A DNA stretch of 64,000 bases. It comes from Bradysia coprophila. Lineage: Eukaryota > Arthropoda > Insecta > Diptera > Sciaridae. Location: assembly GCF_014529535.1 (NCBI RefSeq), contig NW_023503670.1, forward strand, positions 1,488,001 through 1,552,000, read 5' to 3'. Position 1 is the first letter of the stretch. Every line of letters starts with the position of its first letter. The position numbers and the translations under genes are program-made. Under the pieces are notes generated by a model, which saw only the letters and a program-made list of their open reading frames with translations, did no database searches and had not been told where the DNA came from. Positions 1-12,990 of the stretch are shown in pieces.

Positions 1-543
1 TCTTCAAGTTGACATTTCAAAAAATCTGTAATGAATGTGTTTCACAAAAAGAATCTATTTGTCAAAATGTGCAAGGTTCTGAAAGAACAGGTTAAGACAC
101 TTACGAAGGCGGGTGCAACACAAATCTTGACAATTCAGACATGTATATTGTTTGAAAAGTCAACTTGAAAATATAAAATATAAAATTTTCCCAACATAGG
201 AGAATGATGTTCAGAAACTAAGAAGAAATGTAATAGAGGTTTTCCATATTTTAGTACATTCTGTCATAAAATTACTGCTGTCACTGCGCTTATTTTCACT
301 GCTGTGACATTTCATACGAATGAATCATTGTGAAGTTGTTTCACAAAAAAAATATTCTAGTAAGAATGAAGTACTATAAAAAAGTGTGGCGCCTCTACAG
401 GCCAACCGACTAGGCGAATAGTTGGCGCTACAAGAAAATTTTGATCACACAGCCTTCGTGATCAACTCGAAGTGTCTTAACCTGTTCTTTCAGAAGGCGG
501 GTGACACCAAAATTTATAAACAGATAGTGTGAGAAATCAACTT
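1..543. repeat. Inverted-repeat element (MITE-like), left end may lie outside the window
   Basis: The first bases (TCTTCAAGTTGA) are matched in reverse complement at 530-543. Inside, the stretch at 81-106 is repeated inverted at 469-494; its core is GTCTTAACCTGTTCTTTCAG. The same core recurs at about 792-817 and, diverged, at 837-865, each time next to a 'GGCGGGTG'/'CACCCGCC' motif. No ORF of note is present. The arrangement suggests a non-autonomous inverted-repeat element or several nested copies. Because it touches the window edge, its full length is unknown. Confidence 0.6.
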
Positions 544-578
544 GAAGAAAATGTTTTTCTCGAAAATTCAGAATTTTG

Positions 579-689
579 TTTTTGTTAAGGAGTCAGGACA
601 CACCTCCAAAAAAAATTCTAAAAATCTAGAATTTCATCTTTTATTTTGATAATTTTTTTTGAGGTGTTCCCTGACTCCTTAACAAAAAT
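579..689. repeat. Hairpin-forming inverted repeat, about 110 bp
   Basis: The arm starting at 580 (TTTTGTTAAGGAGTCAGG, followed by an ACACCTC-type block) is mirrored by an arm ending at 688 (CCTGACTCCTTAACAAAA). A short AT-rich loop lies between. It is probably a tiny foldback element. It contains no coding signal. Confidence 0.65.
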
Positions 690-1398
690 CCAGGGAGCCG
701 AGATCTGATTAGCCGCAATTGTCGACACTGTGACGTTCCATTTTACATATAAACTTCGCAGCCGTTAATAACTTCGTGACCGTCTCAGAGTTGTCTTAAC
801 CTGTTCTTTCAGAACCTTGGTATCACCCGCCTTCGGGAGTGTCTTAGCCTGTTCACTCAGAACAGAACTTGAAACAGAGACCCTAAAATTTAGAATCAGG
901 ATGAAGCCCTGATCGTTCGTAATTTTAAGAATTCGTAACTTGACAGTTCTTAATTTTTTTTATTATTTTGGTTTATTAGCCAACGGCGGTTGAATCTTGC
1001 TGTCTACAGTTACAATGTTATTCCAAGACATGGTTAGTTATTAGTTATCATTACACAGCATGTCTACTTTCATTTATACGCTCAACTCTCAACTGCCAAC
1101 CGTAAAATATTCTCTTTTTTGCCTGATCCTAAACTGTATGTTATTTTGTTCAATTTTTCATATTCACACTCTTGATGCTATCAACAGTCACATAGATGTC
1201 GCTATTCACCGAAAAAAAAATCGTAAATTGTCGTGTCAAAAAATGCATACATCAAAACTTGAGAAAACGTCAATAAAAAATTTGGTGAAACTTTTTCCAG
1301 GCTACAAAACGAAGGAACTGCCCAACAACTAGATTCAATCAAATAAAAAATCGTTCAATAAATTTTATGGTAATTCAGCGTTTCGGATATCATCTAAA
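690..1398. other. Upstream region of GOLPH3
   Basis: Diverged copies of the GTCTTAACCTG repeat lie at about 792-865. The rest is AT-rich DNA up to the GOLPH3 start. A 90-codon open frame at 1060-1332 has biased composition and resembles no family I know. I regard it as 5' UTR or promoter sequence rather than a gene. Confidence 0.5.
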
Positions 1399-4568
<3,170 letters not shown>

Positions 4569-5003
4569 TCGAATGCGGTGAGTGTTGTGGTATAACATAT
4601 TCTGTGAACGAAAGTGTTCTGACGGTCTGAAGGTGGGCTAAAGGAAAACGTTTCGAATCTGTTCAATGACTCAGATGCTCAATGTTGTAAAACTGAAATA
4701 GACTAGACATCTATGTACGAAATGTAACGTGGTCTCTTACAATCCAAAATTCTCATATCCTTTCTGTACTGAAAGCCATACGAATAGTAACGAAATAGGA
4801 CAATTACACTTCCCCTCTGCCGCAGATAATTATTTTCGCTCTTGATTTGATTCGGACTTGAAATTACGTTCATAAGCTATGACGTAATAAGTAACAACCA
4901 AAATGATTTCATCTAGAAATTGATAAGCAGTCATTTATATGCTATCATAGTTAAGTGATTTAACAGTTCAATTTGAAGGGAATTGAACTGCAATTTTTTT
5001 CTA

Positions 5004-5009
5004 TATAAA
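5004..5009 (+). promoter_or_regulatory. TATA-box-like sequence
   Basis: CTATATAAATCGGCGG has the shape of a core promoter. The stretch some 25-35 bp downstream (about 5030-5040) could hold a start site. It lies about 115 bp before a small ORF with a hydrophobic N-terminus. No independent evidence shows that it is transcribed. Confidence 0.25.
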
Positions 5010-5119
5010 TCGGCGGACACATCACGAGTGTTTGTATTGGTTTATTGCTGCCACATTTACGATCGATTGTGTTGATTTTTCCAAACTGATTAATTCGTGT
5101 TATCTGTTCAAGTCATTAA

Positions 5120-5281
5120 ATGGATTTGGAGAATTTCATGGTTTTTTTACTGGAAATTTTATACATTTTATTGCTGTTATTGCACACCAGTACACCATGT
5201 ACAATTTATACCGATCTCTTTTGCGGATTTAGCTGGTTGAGCCTTAATAAATTAACGAACGGCAACCATATCATGGCGTAA
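5120..5281 (+). CDS. Possible small secreted or membrane peptide (53 aa)
   Basis: ATG at 5120, stop TAA at 5279-5281. The peptide begins MDLENFMVFLLEILYILLLL, an uninterrupted hydrophobic stretch like a signal peptide or anchor. A Cys-containing stretch of about 30 residues follows (HTSTPCTIYTDLFCGFSW). A TATA-like box precedes it by about 115 bp. It matches no family I know. Short AT-rich frames easily look hydrophobic by chance, so this is a candidate only. Confidence 0.22.
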   Translation: MDLENFMVFLLEILYILLLLLHTSTPCTIYTDLFCGFSWLSLNKLTNGNHIMA

Positions 5282-6279
5282 TTCTTGTGTTTGATTTATT
5301 ATGCTGTCTGGTGCAATATTTCGGTTACTTTTAATAGACGTACTTGCAAGTTTTTTGAGTCGAATTGAAGCTGAAGATTGTAACCATTATGGGTAGTTAA
5401 GCAGTATTTTGACGATAGTTTTTTACTACTAACAAGCAAGTGTACCTGCATAACCTTAATTTACTAATAATATTGAACAATCGAACAATTGTCGAGGATT
5501 TCATTCCAAATTTGAAATTTCATTTCTGCAGTCGAGTCGATATATTTCGATAAGCGAATACAGTTTGCGACTCTGAAATAATTTATTCATTTCGGATGTT
5601 TTTCATCTGGTCCACTATATCTTCATTTACGTCTTTATACGTTTTTACCACTACCACGTCTATGCATGCAAATATTTCAGCCGTATGAGCAATTTTGTTT
5701 GTATGACCAGCTGAAAAACTGCTGAAACGAAATCAACAACTTATTTTAAGAGTCGACGACTGTAATGTTTTTTGCCAGCAAAAGTATTTGGGTACAGAGG
5801 ACATGAGCCAGGTCACCTACCACCTGGCATATTGTTTCGATTTTATAATGTTCGACACTTGCAGAATTTAGTGTTTTTTCGCTCTGATATCTGCAGCAAT
5901 TAGAAGACATAGAAACATCCATGAAGTAGATTTCATTTTATGTAGAAAATTTTGATAAAATTTTAGACTCTGACTTTTATGAGTAGCGACATGACTTCCT
6001 GTATAATTTTTAGTTTGGTGTTTTTTGTGTAGGAAAACTGGTTGAACTATATTATCACGTCCTCGAGCATTATGCTTCAAAAAAATGTTTCCACACAAAT
6101 GTCGCTAATGATTATTTGGTATTGGGATACAAAAACTTTAAAACTTAAGAGTCAATTCGCCAATTCGGCAGACAAATTTTCAATTTTTGAAACAAGCTAC
6201 CTCCGATATTATTGAGTTATAGCTCATTCGATTCGTCGTTCAATTCTAGCGAAAAAAATCCAGTTTGGGTGTAATGTGT

Positions 6280-7504
6280 GTACGAGGGGCACCATAAAAG
6301 TTTCGGGAATCGGGTATTTCCGATGCATAGTATTTAATTTGAACATATTCGTAAATTTCAACATTTTTTAAGGTAAATAGCCAACTCAGTTCGAAAAAAG
6401 GGTGTACTCAGACATTAGGGCTTATCATTAAAAATTGAACTAAAATTTCACGACTTTTGCAAGTTTAGACCAGGGTTTCTGTTGTTTGGGTCTCAGTATC
6501 GATGTAATACCAGCATAGTTCGATAAAAGAATCCTAAAAATATGTATCTAAAGAATCCTAACAGATTTCATCAGAAATTTCGGGAAAAATCGAAAGAATT
6601 AGATTCATATGCAATTTCACTGCGAGAGCGGCCCTACAAAATGGATCAGTTTATTTCTAAAATTTGAGATGTAACATGACCTGTTTCCTAGTGAAACAAT
6701 AGCTTATGTTTCAGTTATAAAAGTCCATCCCTTTCCAGGCAGAACGTTTTTCCGCTTCTGAGATATTAAGGCCGAGAAATTTAAATCACGAAAAAGCCTG
6801 ATACTGAAGTCTCACTTTGAGATCACATTTTTTGTGTCCTAAGGCCTATATCGTGGCTGTTTCTTGGTTAATTTGCTTTGAGTAAAAGTGAGGAATTTAT
6901 AATCGAAAAAAATACAGTAAAAATATAAGTTCTCGGAAAGTTTTTAGCGAAATTGTTCTAGGACTACACAATTTGCCAAGGGACACTGACTAAGACCAAA
7001 CTGGTTTTATCAGCGTATATCAAATTATTTCACATGAATTATGACTTTTCTGATAGCTGAGAGTCCAATGCAACAGCAAAGTACTTTCAATTATCATAAC
7101 CTGTTTTTGAGGCAGATCTGTGGAGCTCTGAATCCGTCAGCAGTAAGTGTTTTTAATTTATCGCATTACTACGAAGTGTCAACATTTGAAGGCCGCGTAT
7201 ATGACTTATTACCATTTAGATGGACCATACTTTACATGAGGACATAAAAATACTTTAATAAAAAATAATTATTTAAGAAAAAATAAAAAACGAACAGCAC
7301 TTCAGAAAATGAATTCCTCCATTTTCAAAAATGGCCGACAAGCTTTTTTATAAATGTTTCTCAACTCATATCAAAATCTTTTTTTTACGATGTTAGGACG
7401 TCATTTTACTTAAAAAATGTTGAAATTTACGAATATGTTCAAATTAAATACTTTTATGCGTCGGAAATACCTGATTCCCGAATCTTTTAGGGTGCCCCTC
7501 GTAC
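6280..7504. mobile_element. Non-autonomous DNA transposon, 1.2 kb, with about 95-bp terminal inverted repeats
   Basis: The left end (GTACGAGGGGCACC, 6280 on) is matched in inverted orientation at the right end (GGTGCCCCTCGTAC, to 7504). The match runs inward for about 95 bp with only a few mismatches, down to the TTCAACATTTTTTAAG block at about 6359-6374 and its mate at about 7409-7424. The 1-kb interior is AT-rich and holds only short frames, so no transposase is present. The family cannot be set because no clear target-site duplication is visible. High arm identity suggests a fairly young insertion. Confidence 0.85.
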
Positions 7505-8519
7505 ATGTCATATGATGTCAATTGGTGGTGAATACACTTTTTTAGCAATGTCTTGATGAAGGAGGAACCCAAAAAGTTAAAACTTTGTAGGATTGTTGGC
7601 CTTGTCCACGACCGATAATTTGAGCCCACACTGACTTCCGCACTCACCACCCATGGCCAGCCAGCAGTCAAAGTATGGTCAACTTTCAAAGAGTGCTGTA
7701 TATCTGCAACATCATTGTTCTGACCTCAGCCACCATCACATATCTAAATTTGACCTCAGAAGTTTTGTGTTGCGGATTTGCGGGCCATTTGAAAAAAAGT
7801 TGACCTTTACGGCTGGAATAAAAGAGTAAATTTGAACCAAAATTCGTCCAAAATAGTATTTTTATTAGTAACGTGTCTGGGGGACAATTCTAGCCCATAA
7901 CCGATCGATTCCGAGGGATTCTTTCTGAAAAAACACTATTTCTTACATTTTGCTCATAGTCGGGAAGCCACTTTGACTGTAGGGAAATGGTGTAGCGATG
8001 CAGAGCGAACATAGTCGATCTTTAAAACATTGCTACACACCCCAGAACTACATACATGCTGTACCTGTTGCCATTCAACAAATTGTAGAGATTTTGCAAT
8101 CATGTGCATATCGAATATTTCACCTACGGCGTATTACAGATCGGTCAAAAACCCTTAAAAGAGTAAAAAGTTAAGCAAGTCCTTGTGTTGTGTATACTTC
8201 CAAAACAACTGATATCGTTGTAGGTGACGCGTTCTGCGCTTGTAACGCAAAAATTACATATTCATATTCATATCTTCTCTCATTGTCTGTAAGTTTGGAA
8301 AATGATAAAGCACAAAAGCGACGAAAATCGGTTCATCCTAAACTCTGGATTATCTCCAAAGATAGGAGCAAAGAGGTGGTTGAATAGAATTTGTATTTAA
8401 TTGCTTTTAACAACCGGTGCCTTGACTTCAAATTAATAATTTTCCAGGCTGATCTGTGACGTCATTCAAAAAGCGACGGCCGCTAATTTTGTTGTTTACC
8501 TAGTCCCTTTCTTGCTTGC

Positions 8520-8720
8520 GTTTTTCTAATAACTTACATACAGCTTGAAACAGGTAAGGTTACCTGAAGCCTGAACTGAAAATACCTGAGCCTGATTCAA
8601 TCAATTTTGACCTGACCTGAATTTACTTAACACCTGAATACAGTCAGACCTGAAAAAAATTGTATGTCAGATGACCTGACCCGTTTCAGAAATTCAGGTT
8701 ATGATGTGAATGACCTAAAT
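8520..8720. repeat. CCTGA/TCAGG-rich degenerate repeat
   Basis: The pentamer CCTGA and near variants (CCTGAAT, ACCTGACC, TCAGACCTG) occur more than ten times in about 170 bp at irregular spacing. Similar clusters lie at about 37840-37970, 50400-50440 and 54640-54660, so it is a dispersed sequence class rather than a local accident. Confidence 0.55.
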
Positions 8721-10019
8721 TTCAGAGTCAGTTTTTGACCTCCGAGTATTAAATTTAGAACATTAGAGTCTTACGAACGACTTCTCTTCTAGAAACACGA
8801 AATGAATTATAAGTAACAAGAATGTGTTCTAATAGCGCACAAAAATATTTACCGCAGAGTGTTTCTGATAAAAAATATCTTTTATTTCATCAGCGTTCGT
8901 ACTTGAACCTCGCAATTTATGACAAGACTTTACATAAAACAGAGAACGGGATCAAAGAAAGTAGAAAGTCTCTTTCATACTTTCACAGGCCTCATCTTAC
9001 CCATGACCGAAGCTACCATGCTCAACTGTTGCTTATTTTTGATGATTGAACTTAAATTGAATTTGTTTTTCTTCTTTCTGTTGCAGGTTGACGTCTCAAT
9101 AGTCAATTTTCAAAAATTACGGATCAACCACACTAATATCCCTATTTTATATTCATGTAATTAACTTGATAATTCAAAAAGAAAAATGAAAACAGAAAAC
9201 AAATGAACACGAATCAGCTGTGTATGTGTGTATACGTGTGCTATTAATGATTTTTGAAATTGATTATTTTCGGTTTTATAATTACATTAAATCCGACAAC
9301 ATTCAACGCATATACGAGATTTACAGAGGAGGGTCAATCAAAATAAAATTACGAGAATAACAATAAAGTGAACTGAGTTTCGGTTTACCCGTGGTTCTAC
9401 CTAATTTTATTTGTTTTTATTTACAAAAAAAAGTAAGAAAAGAAAATGATATCAATTCCATAAAACGTTAGGTTTAAAATAGGAGTGGACACAAGTTTTT
9501 TCTTTTTGTATTTTCTTTGGTATGGAAATTCGACTATTTTCGATTTCGAAGTGTTATAACTACAAAACTGAAGAACTTTTAGAATAATTTATTTGTCTGT
9601 GCAACATTTTATTTTCCAGTATAATTGATTGTTTAGGATACGGTTTTTTTTGTTTGTTTGCAATAAAAATGTTATTTATATGGACAGAAAAACAATTACA
9701 CTAAATAAACTCACAGTTACACAAAATCATAAGCGATCGGTCTTTCCTAGCTAGAGCGCTGCAAAAATATAAATTATTTAAACTTAAACAAAACTGAAAA
9801 AGAATTAAAAAAAAGAAAACGAAATTGTTGTACCATCTTATATGTGTAAGAAAAATCATTTTAAAATAAATTTATAATAAAAACGATGTTAATTATTGCA
9901 ACTTTTCATTGACCAGTTATTTGAGTTGATATATGCATGTCTGACATCTAAGTTGGTTCGAATATTATTGTCTGCAAATCGCAATCAAAATAGTTATTTA
10001 TAGATGTGTTGATTGTCAA

Positions 10020-10165
10020 TCGAGGTCGTAGGCCGAGTGTGACAATGCACATCGTGTGCCAAAAAAAGCATTAATCATCGTGTTATATACAACGTTTTTC
10101 GCAATAAAGGCGAAGTAAAGTCCTACTTTTTGTCACTTGTTGCGAAAATATATTGTGCATACGTT
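10020..10165. repeat. Dispersed palindromic repeat (CGAGTGTGACAAT family), copy 1
   Basis: The core GATTGTCAATCGAGG... CCGAGTGTGACAATGCACA is followed by GTGCC, an A-rich stretch, GCATTAATCATCG and GTTATATACAACG. The same ordered blocks recur at 27340-27500, so this is a mobile short repeat with an inverted core. Confidence 0.55.
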
Positions 10166-11256
10166 TCGGTCGAGGGAGGTGCAGGTCGATGGAATTTTGG
10201 AAGTAAAATTAAATTTTTGAAATTGATTGGAATTTTTGTGGATTTAACAGTCGAAGAGATCTGTCGCTGTTTGTATTTAACAGATGAATAAGTAGATTTA
10301 CATATTCAGATGGGAACGCACGAATGCCAAAATAAAAAATGCAGGTTTTCATTAGCTGTGGATTACAAATATAAACAATAACAGATCCCAAATCACAGAG
10401 TTAACAAACTCAATTTTCTCAGAATGAAACTTTTGGAATCGTTGGTTATTCTGGTATTTTTGGAGTTGCAATTCAGGATGGAATTTTCGCAATTCAATGT
10501 GGAATCTTGGGAAATTTTAAGAATTCCCGTATGATAGAAAATTTATTTCAATTCATTCTACAATGTACATTAACATGTCGGCATAGTGAAATACAAAAAT
10601 ACTTAAAAATGAAAGAAAAACACTGGACAAAATAAATTTCTTCCAACGGCGCGCTCTTCGGAATACTGGAGATTACAAACATTACATTTCATTGTTGGAT
10701 GGCTTAAGGCGACCCGCTGAAACAGGAAGTGTTTCGCTTTTGGTTCACCAGATATTCGTATGAATTTTTGTAACCTTCCTCGGTCGGCCGTCAAGTGAGT
10801 AAATTTTATAAATGTTTTTCTTTGTACTGGAAATACTGTAAGGTATGCGTTTAGTCAGGGAATTCTATCAGTTGTGGTATTGCACTAACGCCGGTTGTGC
10901 AGTATTTGATTTATCATTACCCTGCAAAATTTCCTGGTATAAATTTTTCTATTGTTTGATTTACATGTAGCAAAGTTTTTCATGACTAGAACACTCTTAT
11001 TCTGGACGGTCGTATTTCTCTTACGAAAAAAAATCATTGTCCTTCGAATAACGACAAAAAATTAATCGTCTCAAACCTGTGCCAAGTTTCAATCGATTTT
11101 GCAAAAACATTAGTGTACTCGCTTATAGTCCATTCCTTTCTGTCTATCTGGCGATGTCCTCTGATTTTTTTTCTTCGATTTATTCACTCATATTACACAG
11201 ACTTCTTGAAACTTTTTTAGTTTTTACGATTTTTACCTGGATTAGTAGCACTAGTG

Positions 11257-11276
11257 TGTATGTATGTATGTATGTA
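11257..11276. repeat. (GTAT)n microsatellite
   Basis: About five tandem TATG units lie in intergenic DNA. Confidence 0.85.
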
Positions 11277-11733
11277 GTAGCTAGCGAACTAGGGAGATTG
11301 TGATTTTCATTTAATAGGTATCATTCGACATAAAACTTGGAAATTATCAATAACTTCTACATACGAGGTTTATGGAAAGTCAACTTACAATTTTCAAGTC
11401 TTACTTACGTCACCGGTAAAATGGAAAATCTTCCAATTATTTTTAAATATTCAAGGGATCCAAGTTGCACTATGACACAACTCGTGTCTTTAAGGTAAAT
11501 AAAGAATAAATGAAAAACGACAGAGTTCTGATTCTTTTTCAACGTAATATTCATCTGAAATATTATGTACAATAATGTGGGCTGGATAAACAAAAACAAT
11601 TTGTCCCTTGTTAAATAAAAAATTTGTCCATTTCAGCAATACCAAAATCAATGGTAAACAATTTAGAAAAAAAAGAAATAGAAAAATTCATTTTGTTCGT
11701 TTGATTACAAAGGATCTCAGCTGTTTTTGTCCA

Positions 11734-11822
11734 TTAACCGTTGAATTCGCCTGTCGCTACCGCTGGCACAAGTGATATAATTCCTTCTCCAAAATCTTCG
11801 TTTTGACTGCCCACCGACGAAG
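11734..11822 (-). CDS. Candidate terminal exon of the RS/zinc-finger gene
   Basis: On the minus strand a long pyrimidine tract and ATCAG acceptor precede a frame that reads SSVGSQNEDFGEGIISLVPA and ends VATGEFNG-stop. Composition and codon use look like real protein. The exon begins in the phase left open by the donor at 12990 of the RS/zinc-finger gene, and joining them gives 863 codons. A competing last exon at 12802-12899 also fits by phase (866 aa). Which is used, or whether both are, cannot be settled from sequence. The GATA microsatellite at 11843-11863 lies in the polypyrimidine region of this acceptor. Confidence 0.4.
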
Positions 11823-11842
11823 CTGATAAATGAAAATAAATT

Positions 11843-11863
11843 GATAGATAGATAGATAGATAA
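11843..11863. repeat. (GATA)n microsatellite
   Basis: About five tandem GATA units. On the minus strand they form the pyrimidine-rich (TATC)n just before a possible splice acceptor. Confidence 0.85.
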
Positions 11864-12389
11864 ATGATGATTTTCGAAAGAAATTAATGGGAAAAGGAAA
11901 CTTAATACTTTTACATTACGAGAGATTAAAAGTGGAGTTTTCGCGAGTTTTCGTGTGAATTTGTTGCGTAGGCCAATAGACTTTTCATTTTTATTCCGAG
12001 TTATGTAATGAATTTTACATGCTGAAGGCATCGAAAGTAACGATTGAAACACGAAAATACGAATGCAGCCGATAGGTTTTAGATGATTTGGGTATTCCAA
12101 TTAAAAGACAAGAAAGTATTAATCGAAGAGGATTAATATTGATCAGAGTAGTTTGTTACATGGTACGGATTTTTAATGTCTTTTCATCCGTTCGGCGTGA
12201 ATAACCTTATTTTCTCCACTCAAATGCAGTGACAAGATGGCGTTTTGTAAACGCTCTTACTGATGACAGTTCAGTTGAGAATTTTTTTTATTTTTTCAAG
12301 TCTTGTTGAACAAGAGCTTTTTTCTTCTTGCAACTGTCACTTTGTGTTGCTTTTCAAAAACGGTGAAACATACTGGTGTGTTTGTTTCG

Positions 12390-12540
12390 TGGATAAAAAC
12401 GGTTATTTGTTTAACGAGGGAAACAAAGTTGGAAACTGCATGTCGAGGATTTTGTTGAGAGCGTAGCGAAGGCCACAAGTCATCCCAGAAAATATAATTT
12501 CCAACTTTTCCCGAGGTAAACAAAAAGTTTTTCACAACCA
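12390..12540. repeat. Imperfect inverted repeat, about 150 bp
   Basis: The arm containing GTTTAACGAGGGAAACAAAG (12410-12429) is mirrored by an arm around CTTTTCCCGAGGTAAAC at about 12505-12521. The loop is about 55 bp. This looks like a worn foldback element. Confidence 0.5.
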
Positions 12541-12627
12541 AGGCTTCTGAAGTTTCGCGGAGGGGAGAAAATGACTATTTTCTTGCCTGTGTTGTAAGAA
12601 AACGGTTATTCCCGCCACGCACGGATG

Positions 12628-12691
12628 AAATAGTATATTTCAACATACCCCAATACACACATCGAGTATTGGGGTATTTTGAAAGATATTT
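12628..12691. repeat. Short hairpin
   Basis: ATACCCCAATA at 12645-12655 pairs perfectly with TATTGGGGTAT at 12667-12677, with an 11-nt loop. Weaker pairing extends outward on both sides. Function unknown; it may be a miniature element end or a structured RNA segment. Confidence 0.5.
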
Positions 12692-12990
12692 TTCTGTAAT
12701 AGTGAGAGTGTGTTGGTGCATTCCTTCCCAACCGTTACTTTCCTTCTCGACTGTTTACTTTCCCTACCGACCGATTCATATCATGGCTCATCAATACACT
12801 CTCACGTATGCAGAAAAATTATTTGTTCACCTCGGGGAGACATGATAAACTCCAACTCGAGCAAAACTTTGCTCTGGTTGGAATTTCCTATTTTCTCCAC
12901 TGGATAAATAAATAACTATTTTAGCCACTTGAACTGCTCTAAGATGTATGCTTAGACAAAATGTAAAAAAAAAGAAATTCAGGCACTTAC

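Larger units (their letters stand above)
4569..6279. other. Intergenic, AT-rich
   Basis: This stretch holds the GOLPH3 3' UTR and then AT-rich DNA without long ORFs. A TATA-like box at 5004-5009 and a short secretory-like ORF at 5120-5281 are listed separately. Nothing else is recognisable. Confidence 0.5.
7505..11733. other. Intergenic, repeat-bearing
   Basis: I see no gene here. Contents are the CCTGA-rich stretch (8520-8720), a dispersed palindromic repeat (10020-10165), a GTAT microsatellite (11257-11276), and much homopolymeric and AT-rich DNA (9050-9900). Confidence 0.5.

Noticed and set aside
1060-1332. 90-codon ORF upstream of GOLPH3
   Set aside because: Biased, AT-driven composition and no family resemblance. 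It fits 5' UTR or promoter DNA.
11717-12100. 127-codon minus-strand ORF
   Set aside because: Most of it is AT-rich and spans the microsatellite. Only a different frame at 11734-11822 looks coding, and that is reported as a candidate exon.
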